Notes under the pieces: generated by a model
Databases searched by the model: none
What the model was told of the DNA's origin: nothing
Seen by the model: only the letters and a program-made list of their open reading frames with translations
Assembly (NCBI GenBank): GCA_963995505.1
Contig: OZ023181.1
Location: 22,440,366-22,504,365, forward strand
Reading direction: 5' to 3'
Length of the DNA stretch: 64,000 nucleotides
From: Hypericum androsaemum
Lineage: Eukaryota; Streptophyta; Magnoliopsida; Malpighiales; Hypericaceae
Part shown: piece by piece, positions 56,618-64,000 of the stretch
Layout of the letters: the number at the start of each line of letters is the position of its first letter
How positions within the stretch are numbered: position 1 is the stretch's first letter
Position numbers and translations under genes: made by a program

Positions 56618-57943
56618 TGTTGGACAAATATTAGTAAATTATAGCATGAGTATGTAACTATAAATCGTAAGCATATAAAAGAGAGGAGTTTAGAGAATGC
56701 TCACAATAACATTTGTGGGTAAGTGTGTAACACCTTCGTCTTCAAGTTAGAGCTTCGGATTCAATCCTGGACGAGGCCACAGTTTAACCGTGTGCCCTTA
56801 AACTCTTATTACCCGCCTATATGCTTCAGGCCTCCGTGGGTTATAGAGCTCCCAAGGTACAACGCCCAACCACGAGTACTATAGGAAGCACTATAGCACA
56901 CTTTTCGAACCTTTCGTAGCCTTAGAACTCCGACACAAATGAAAGAGAGAGAAGCTATGCTAAGGAGGGAGAAGTAGAGAGCTCTGAAGAAATGAAGAGA
57001 TGGGGTGATTTGGAATGAAGGAGGTGGGCTCCTTTTATAGGCAGCCTTGGACCTCCAACAGCCAAATCCGGATTTAATAGGGCCATTAACCTACCCATTA
57101 AATGGGTTGTTACAAGACCCATAAAACCCCCAACATAAATAGGCTGTTACTCTCATGAATTTAAAATTCGAATTTAAATTCAAATGGCAGCTGGCAAGAG
57201 AAGGTTCCAGAACGTGGGCTTGTCCAAACGGAAGTCCAAGAAGCCCAGAGGACTTTTTGGGCCAAGGATCGCTACAACAAGTCCGGCCCAGTTCTAAAAA
57301 GATAAGGCCCTGAAACCTGGAACAATTCCCACAAACCCACAATCCCGCAACCCGCAACCCACAATCCCGCAACCCGCAACCCACAATCCACAACCCGCAA
57401 CCCACAACCCGCACCCCAGCCCGAGCCTGAGCCCGGCCCGGCCCGGCCCGGCCCGGTCCAGGACGGGGCGGGGCGCGCTCGCGTGCGTGCGTGCGTGCAT
57501 GCCGAGCCGAGCCGAGCCGGGCCGGACGAACGAACGGACGGACGGCGCGAGAAGCCTCTCCCTTCTCCACCAGTTTACCCATGCTAGACTTCTAGTCCCT
57601 TATAAAATTGTCTCAGTATGGTGCGCTAACCAATGTGGGATTGTGCTTATTTTAATAACAAACATACCACTTTAAAGCCAATTTTCATTCACCCTGATAA
57701 TTGGATTTTCTCAAGTGTTATATATCGTTACGAAGCTCTATCAACGAGCTTCGTATTGATCTCACAAACACCCAAAATCAATTGGTGTGACCTCCAATTA
57801 AATTAGCTCAAAGTTACCTACTAATCACTTAGTTATTATATTTAATTAGAATTCTCCCTCTAATTAAATACTTGGGCCAAAACCCAATACACTCACTTGT
57901 ATTGGGCTATCTCTTCCTTGGTTAATAAACCAATTCTCCAACA
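56618..57943 (-). repeat. LTR (3' copy) of the minus-strand Copia element
   Basis: 1326 bases with TGTTGG...CCAACA termini. It includes a GC-rich repeat-bearing segment (about 57330-57550) and a Pol III-like or leader segment near 56730. It matches the right copy from 62971. Confidence 0.93.
57330..57550. repeat. GC-rich simple repeats inside the LTR
   Basis: Successive short arrays: cccgcaacccgcaacccacaa units, cccgg units, gcgtgcgtgcgtgc, gagccgagccgagccg and gaacgaacggacggacgg. The corresponding part of the right LTR (about 63690-63830) has clearly fewer units. Confidence 0.9.
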
Positions 57944-57954
57944 ATCCCCCACAT

Positions 57955-58542
57955 GAATGCAAATTGACTTATATATGATATGAGCCTACCAATGCTACAT
58001 GCAACTTGTAGTTCTGCGAGAATTTGTTGCATCAGGAAAGGTGGTTGAAAGCCTTGAACCTTCCTTAGTGAAATACCTTCGGATATACTAGCCAACCAGT
58101 GGACGCGATGCCTTGAACTGTTCGGCATTTTATGTATACCAAGACAAAGGTACTCACACAACTCCTTCTCAAACCACTACTCGGTTCTTTCGTTGCTGTC
58201 CATTTTGGCCCTGGACTGCCTTGGAAACTTCATCGAATGCTCTAGAGATTTAGCTCTTAACTCATCTCATAGAAGCGGTCCCTTCACATTCAATATAGGT
58301 GATCTCTTATAAGGAGTATCCTGCCATACCCCACTGATATATATACTCAAAGTATAAGGATCATTAAAAGCGTATAGCTTAACCTTCCGATGGACAGGTT
58401 TATCACTCTTTCATCATAGGAATAGGTAGGGAACTCAATATCCCGAGTGCTTTGTTCGACCCTAGCCTCACAATTCGGTTGTCCCTTTGAACCTGCAGAT
58501 CGTGGTTTACGATCCAGGTTGGGTTGCCATCATGGGTTTAGG
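57955..58542 (-). other. Non-coding 3' part of the Copia interior
   Basis: Sequence between the end of the pol frame and the purine tract. The minus frame here has no retroviral domain. It probably acts as 3' untranslated sequence of the genomic RNA. Confidence 0.5.
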
Positions 58543-61500
58543 TCATTTTGTGGACTTTAAACCCATTCCCCTCGATGATACCTCAACTTGGTCCCTCGTT
58601 AGACCTTTAGTTAAAGGATCTGCGATGTTCTCTTTTGACTTTACATAGTCTAAAGATATCACACCTGTTCTCAATAACGTTCTCACAGATTTATGTCTAC
58701 GACGTATGTATCTAGACTTTCCATTATACACATTATTTTGTGCTCTTCCAATAGCTGATTGACTATCACAGTGCACGCTAATAGAAGGCACTGGTTTTGA
58801 CCACATCGGGATATCCTCCAAAAAACTTCGGAGCCAATCCGCCTCTTCAGCTGCTAGATCCAGCGCTATGAACTCTGATTCCATAGTTGATCTAGCAATG
58901 CAAGTTTGTTTGCATGATCTCCACGAGACTGCCGCCCCTCCAATTGTAAATATGTATCCGCTCGTGGATTTTATATTCTTGGAGTCTGAGATCCAGTTCG
59001 CGTCTGAATACCCTTCCAGAACGGCTGGATGTCTCGTATAGTGTAATCTATAGTTAGCAGTGTACCTTAGGTATCTAAGGACTCTAACTATCGCTTTCCA
59101 ATGTTCATAATTGGGATTACTCGTATATCTCGATAATCTGTTAACCGAGTTTGCAATATCTGGTCTAGTACAGTCCATGAGGTACATTAGACTGCCTATA
59201 ACTCTAGAATATTCTAGTTGTCTCACATTCTCTCCGCGATTCTTGCAGAGACTCGACACCACTTCCATAGGAGTTCTCGCAATTACATTGCTATCCTTAT
59301 CGAATTTGTCAAGTATCTTTTCGACATAGTGACCTTGAGAAAGCGCGTAACCTTCTGAAGTCTTGGTGATTTTCATCCCAAGTATTACATCAGCTTGTCC
59401 CAAGTCTTTCATGTCAAAATTTTGTGACAATATTTTCTTGATAATTTTGATATTATCATTATTACCCACGATCAACATGTCATCTACGTAGAGACAAACT
59501 ATCACATAGTCGTTATCATCTCCTTTCACGTAGACACATTTATCACATTGGTTTATCTGAAACTCGTTAGATAGCATTACACTATCAAACTTTTCGTGCC
59601 ATTGTTTAGGTGCTTGTTTTAGTCCATACAAGAATTTTACAAGTTTACACACCTTATGTTCTTTACCTGGAACCACAAACCCTTCGGGTTGCTCCATGTA
59701 AATCTCCTCTTCCAAATCTTCATTAAGGAAGGCCGTCTTCACATCCATTTGATGGATCTCTAGGTTAAACAAAGCCGCCAAGGCTATGACTAACCTAATA
59801 GACATTTTCCTGGAGACAGGAGCATATGTGTCAAAATAATCAACACCCTCAGTTTGCTTGTAGCCTTTAACAACAAGTCTCGCCTTGTACTTATCCACTG
59901 TAGCATCAGGCTTCATCTTCTTTTTGAAGATCCACTTATGGCCTAGTGGTTTACTACCCGGAGGTAGATCTACTAGTTCCCAAGTGTGATTATGTAAGAT
60001 AGACTCTATCTCACTATTCACCGCTTCCTTCCAAAAAGCAGAGTCTGTAGAAGACATTGCTTCCTTGTAGGTTACAGGATCCTTTTCTAACAGATATGTT
60101 AGGAAATCTGATCAGAAGGACTTTTCTTTCCTAGCCCTTTTCCCACGTCTAGGCTCTTCACCTTCATCTTGAGGTTCCTCTCCCCCCACATTGCTCCCAC
60201 TTTGGTCAACTTGACGGTCAACACCAGTTCGAGCTTTGTGAGGAAAGATTTCCTCAAAGAATGAAGCATCCCTAGCTTCTATGATAGTATTTACGTGGAT
60301 ATCAGAGTTATCTGACTTGTGTACCAAGAATCGATATGCAGCACTATCTTGTGCATAACCGATAAACACACAATCCACTGTCTTGGGTCCTATCCTTGTC
60401 CTTTTAGGAGGTGGGATCGGAACCTTAGCAAGACATCCCCAAACCCTTAGGAATTTATAGCTAGGCGCATGACCTTTCCATAATTCGTAAGGTGTTTTAT
60501 CCAACTTTTTGTGTGGTACCCTGTTGAGCACATAGTTGGCCGAAAGCACAGCTTCCTCCCACAAATTCCTTGGTAATCCAGAACTAATAAGCATCGCATT
60601 CATCATTTCCTTAAGCGTCCTATTCTTCCTTTCCGCAATTCCATTTTGCTCGGGAGAATAAGGTTCCGTAGTTTGATGAACGATTCCATTCTCGGCACAA
60701 ACTTATACAAATGGAGATTCATATTCACCACCTCGGTCACTTCAAAGATTTTTTATCTTCTTGCCAAGTTGGTTCTCAACTTCATTCTTATAGTGAATGA
60801 ACATGTCTATTGCTTCGTCTTTACTTCTCATCAAGTAGACATAGCAATACCTCGTACAATCGTCGATAAAAGTTATAAAATAATTTTTACCGCCACGCAT
60901 TTGTACATATTTTAAATTACATACATCGGTGTGGATTAAATCCAACGGTTCCGTGCTTCGCTCAATCGAGTGGGAATATGTTTTGGCGTATTTGGCTTCA
61001 ACACAAGTCTCGCACTTATGTTTGTGATCGATGTTGAATTTCGGTAGTAGGTTAAGTGATATTAGCCTTTGCAAAGACTTATAATTCACATGACCTAGTC
61101 TACCATGCCATAAATGTAACGACGCGCGAGAATAAGCAACCTTTACTTTCTTATTAGCCTTCTCGGCAATATTAATTACATCATTGCTCGTGCTAGCCTT
61201 ATTGGCGGCACCCACATCAATCTTATCATTAGACTTTGCCTTGGGAGCTAAAGTAATTACACTCATCTTAAACAGATTGTTGGTCAAGTAGCCCTTGCCA
61301 ACGAACATCCCTCCCTTGGACATGATGACCTTGTCAGACTCAAACACGAGCCAAAAGCCCCTCTTATTGAGCACCACTCTGGAGATGAGATTCTTCCGGA
61401 TCTCGGGCACATGCAGTACATCGGTCAAGGTGAGCTCCTTGCCCAAGGTCATCTTCAGCATGACTGTCCCTTTGCCTTCAACCTTCGAGACTGCGGAATT

Positions 61501-62664
61501 TCCCATGTAGCAGTTCTCATCATCGACTGGTTGATAGGTCTTGAACATCCATTTGTTGGCACAAATGTGGGGGGTAGCCCCCGTGTCCACCCACCATTCC
61601 TTCGAGTTCCCATCCACGAGGTTCACCTCGGACACAACGGCCGTGAGGTGCATCTCATCGAGGTCGGAGCTCAAGCTAGCCTCCGCAATGTTAGCATTGG
61701 CGGGCTTCTTCTTTTTGCCCTTGCTTGGTCCTACCGTCTTCTTACCCTCCGCGGCTAGACGTTTGTAGCAATCTTTGGCATGATGGCCGGTCTTGTTGCA
61801 AACAAAGCAGGCACCAGTAAAGCTCTTGTTCTGAGCATCTCCCTTGGAATCATTTGAGCGTTTCCGCTTGTTCCCATGAGAGCTCCCCCCGGTCTCGACC
61901 ACATTGGCCTTAGCAACCATGCCACTTGGTTTCTTATCAACCTTTCGGTTGTCTTGCTCGATGCGCAACCTTCGGATAAGGTCCTCGAGAGTCATCTTCT
62001 TCCTCTTGTGCTTGAGGTACATCTTGAAGTCCTTCCAAGATGGCGGTAATTTCTCAATCACCACCGCCACTTGGAGGGCATCATTGATGGCCATTTCCTC
62101 GGTTGCAAGATCATGAAAGATCAATTGCAGCTCTTCGCATTGTTCCACAACGCTCTTTCCATCGACCATCCGATAGTCATGGAAGCGCCCGGCCACAAAT
62201 TTTTTTGCACCGGCGTCGTCAACTTTATATTTGTGCTCCAACGATTTCCAAAGATCCTTAGACGTTTCTTTGGTATAGTAGACGCCGTAAAGCGAATCGT
62301 CGAGAGAACCCAATATATAGTTGCGACATAGATAATCTTCATGTACCCAGGCGATGTGGATCGCGGTTTGATGCGAATCACTCGCATTCTCTTTGGGTTT
62401 CTCTTCCTTGACATACCGGCTAAAGTTCAAGGCGGTCAAGTAGAACAACATTTTTTGATGCCATCTCTTGAAATTTCCACTCTTGAACTTTTCCGGTTTC
62501 TCAAGATGAGAGTACGGCAGTGGAATTGGGTGTCTATGACCCGGCATCACGGCCTCAGCGCCGCTAGCCCTCACAACAGGAACCTCCTCGTTCAAGTTGT
62601 CATTCGTGGTGTTTCTCGCACCGGAGTTGTTGATCTCGTGTGGGGGAGAGTTGTTATCAGCCAT
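58543..62664 (-). pseudogene. Copia gag-pol polyprotein with in-frame stops
   Basis: One continuous frame of 1373 codons interrupted only by nonsense codons at 60742-60744 (TGA, where LRSDRGGEY is expected), 60703-60705 (TAA) and 60112-60114 (TGA). There are no frameshifts. Domains by residue: gag with UBN2-like core about 50-240; CCHC knuckle CFVCNKTGHHAKDC (286-299); protease WWVDTGATPHIC (active D360-T-G); pre-integrase LWHGRLGHVN; integrase with HTDVC and SDRGGEY; reverse transcriptase from about 870, with catalytic YVDD at about 1059-1062; RNase H near 1210-1345, with [10 protein letters not shown]. The active-site residues look intact. Two of the three stops fall in integrase, which the element needs to insert, so this copy would need helper proteins to transpose. 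Confidence 0.92.
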
Positions 62665-62970
62665 GATCTATAGATCACCAAACAATCTTTAGTGAGTAAT
62701 CGATTTGGGTCCAACAGAAAACCGAACGCGTTGAAAAATCAGTATGCAATAATGGGCCAAGCCCACGTTTACAACCCAAGTAGTACGATTAGAACGACCC
62801 AATAAAAATTGCGAGTTTAAATTTCGCAAGTGATTGAATTATAGTAACTTTCGAACAGGAGCAAAAGCATATTACAAGTATATGCTTATACGGTACAGAA
62901 TAGTCCTCGACAACAAGTATGCTTGAAAAATATAATTTACTAATATCACGTGTTATTAAGAGTTTAAGAA
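62665..62970 (-). other. 5' leader of the Copia element
   Basis: About 300 bases between the LTR and the gag start codon. Next to the LTR the minus strand reads ttcttaaactcttaataaca, which is not the methionine-tRNA type of primer site seen in the other Copia element. Confidence 0.5.
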
Positions 62971-64000
62971 TGTTGGATAAATATTAGTAAATTATAGCAA
63001 GAGTATGTAACTATAAATCGTAAGCATATAAAAGAGAGGAGTTTAGAGAATGCTCACAATCACACTTGTGGGTAAGTGTGTAACACCTTCGTCTTCAAGT
63101 TAGAGCTTCGGATTCAATCCTGGACGAGGCCACAGTTTAACCGTGTGCCCTTAAACTCTTATTACCTGCCTATATGCTTAAGGCCTCCGTGGGTAATAGA
63201 GCTCCCAAGGTACAACGCCCAACCACGAGTACTATAAGAAGCACTATAGCACACCTTTCGAACCTTTTGTAGCCTTAGAACTCCGACACAAATGAAAGAG
63301 AGAGAAGCTATGCTAAGGAGGGAGAAGTAGAGAGCTATGAAGAGATGAAGAGCTGGGGTGATTTGGAATGAAAGAGGTGGGCTCCTTTTATAGGCAGCCT
63401 TGGACCTCCAACAGCCAAATCCGGATTTAATAGGGCCATTAACCCACCCATTAAATGGGCTGTTACAAGACCCATAAAACCCCCAACATAAATAGGCTGT
63501 TACTCTCATGAATTTAAAATTCGAATTTAAATTCAAATGGCAGCTGGCAAGAGAAGGTTCCAGAACGTGGGCTTGTCCAAACGGAAGTCCAAGAAGCCCA
63601 GAGGACTTTTTGGGCCTAGGATCGCTACAACAAGTCCGACCTAGTTCTAAAAAGATAAGGCCCTGGAACCTGGAACAATTCCCACAAACCCACAATCCCA
63701 CAACCCGCAACCCGTAACCCGCACCCAAGCCCGAGCCCGAGCCCGAGCCCGGCCCGGCCCGGTCCAGGACGGGGTGGGGCGCGCTCACGTGCGTGCGTGC
63801 GTGCCGAGCCGAGCCGGGCTGGACGGACGGCGCGAGAAGCCTCTCCCTTCTCCGCCAGTTTACCCATGCTAGACTTCTAGTCCCTTATAAACTTGTCTCA
63901 GCATGGTGCGCTAACCAATGTGGGATTGTGCTTATTTTAATAACAACCATACCACTTTAAAGCCAATTTTCATTCACCCCAAGAATTGGATTTTCGCAAG
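62971..64000 (-). repeat. LTR (5' copy) of the minus-strand Copia element, truncated by window
   Basis: Starts TGTTGG and aligns with 56618 onward, with a few substitutions and fewer GC-rich repeat units. About the last 260 bases lie beyond the window. Confidence 0.92.

Larger units (their letters stand above)
56618..64000 (-). mobile_element. Young Ty1/Copia retrotransposon, minus strand, running off the window
   Basis: The left LTR (3' LTR of the element) is 56618-57943 and the right LTR starts at 62971 and continues past the window. A purine tract (atgtgggggat on minus, 57944-57954) abuts the left LTR, as expected for the 3' side. The polyprotein frame runs from 62664 to 58543 on the minus strand. 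LTRs are highly alike apart from repeat-length changes, suggesting recent insertion. The standard tggtatcagagc primer site is not present next to the right LTR. The left flank is gggag (56613-56617); the other TSD is outside the window. Confidence 0.93.

Noticed and set aside
63162..63867. Frames of 208 and 80 codons in the right LTR (and 163 codons in the left LTR)
   Set aside because: They lie wholly inside LTR sequence, include simple repeats, and are shifted between the two LTR copies.
1..64000. CRISPR arrays, operons, prophage, toxin-antitoxin or other prokaryotic systems
   Set aside because: The window is plainly plant nuclear DNA. Repeats found are minisatellites, LTRs or TIRs, none with regular repeat-spacer structure.

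Overview
This is a nuclear-genome window from a flowering plant. The evidence is spliced host genes of land-plant-specific families (SMXL, OVATE, LOB-domain, GIR1-like, germin-like), GT-AG introns, a largely AT-rich background, and a heavy load of plant-type Copia, LINE, Mutator-like and solo-LTR insertions. The species cannot be named from the sequence; nothing looks prokaryotic, organellar or viral. LAYOUT. 1-7.2 kb is mostly unannotatable AT-rich DNA with two faint LTR-like pieces and one small retroposon (6239-6831) bounded by a 16-bp target-site duplication (TSD). 7.3-9.7 kb (minus) is a three-exon SMXL3-type gene. 13.3-14.0 kb (minus) is an intronless OVATE family gene. 14.7-15.5 kb holds two minisatellites. 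16.9-18.8 kb looks like a minus-oriented solo LTR carrying a CATGC-rich minisatellite. 21.8-22.1 kb (minus) is a GIR1-like EAR-motif gene, followed by two orphan exon candidates (22.6-23.4 kb). 25.4-28.2 kb (minus) is a complete four-exon cationic amino acid transporter of the CAT6/CAT7 type. 31.7-43.3 kb is a transposon graveyard: a LINE with a 14-bp TSD, a 1.4-kb Mutator-like foldback element with a 9-bp TSD, an internally deleted LINE, a GC-rich non-autonomous retroposon, a nearly perfect 366-bp hairpin MITE, and a 969-bp TIR element with a GC-rich interior. 43.9-48.8 kb is a decayed Copia element with both LTRs, PBS and TSD. 50.0-50.8 kb (minus) is a LOB-domain gene. 52.4-53.0 and 55.6-56.2 kb (plus) are tandem germin-like genes, with a solo LTR inserted in the promoter of the second. 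56.6-64.0 kb is a younger Copia element on the minus strand whose second LTR runs off the window. HOW THE GENES RELATE. The host genes are independent units, apart from the germin-like pair, which is a tandem duplication including the promoters. Several are developmental regulators (phloem/SMXL, OVATE, LOB, EAR co-repressor adaptor). The CAT and germin-like genes are membrane-transport and cell-wall functions. No operon-like organisation is expected. The most informative signals are structural: TSD-resolved insertions, inverted-repeat elements carrying Pol III-like boxes, and an LTR that delivered five CACGTG motifs into a gene promoter. No clearly new molecular system was found; the best leads are the foldback Mutator-like element, the GC-rich TIR element and the GLP promoter insertion.
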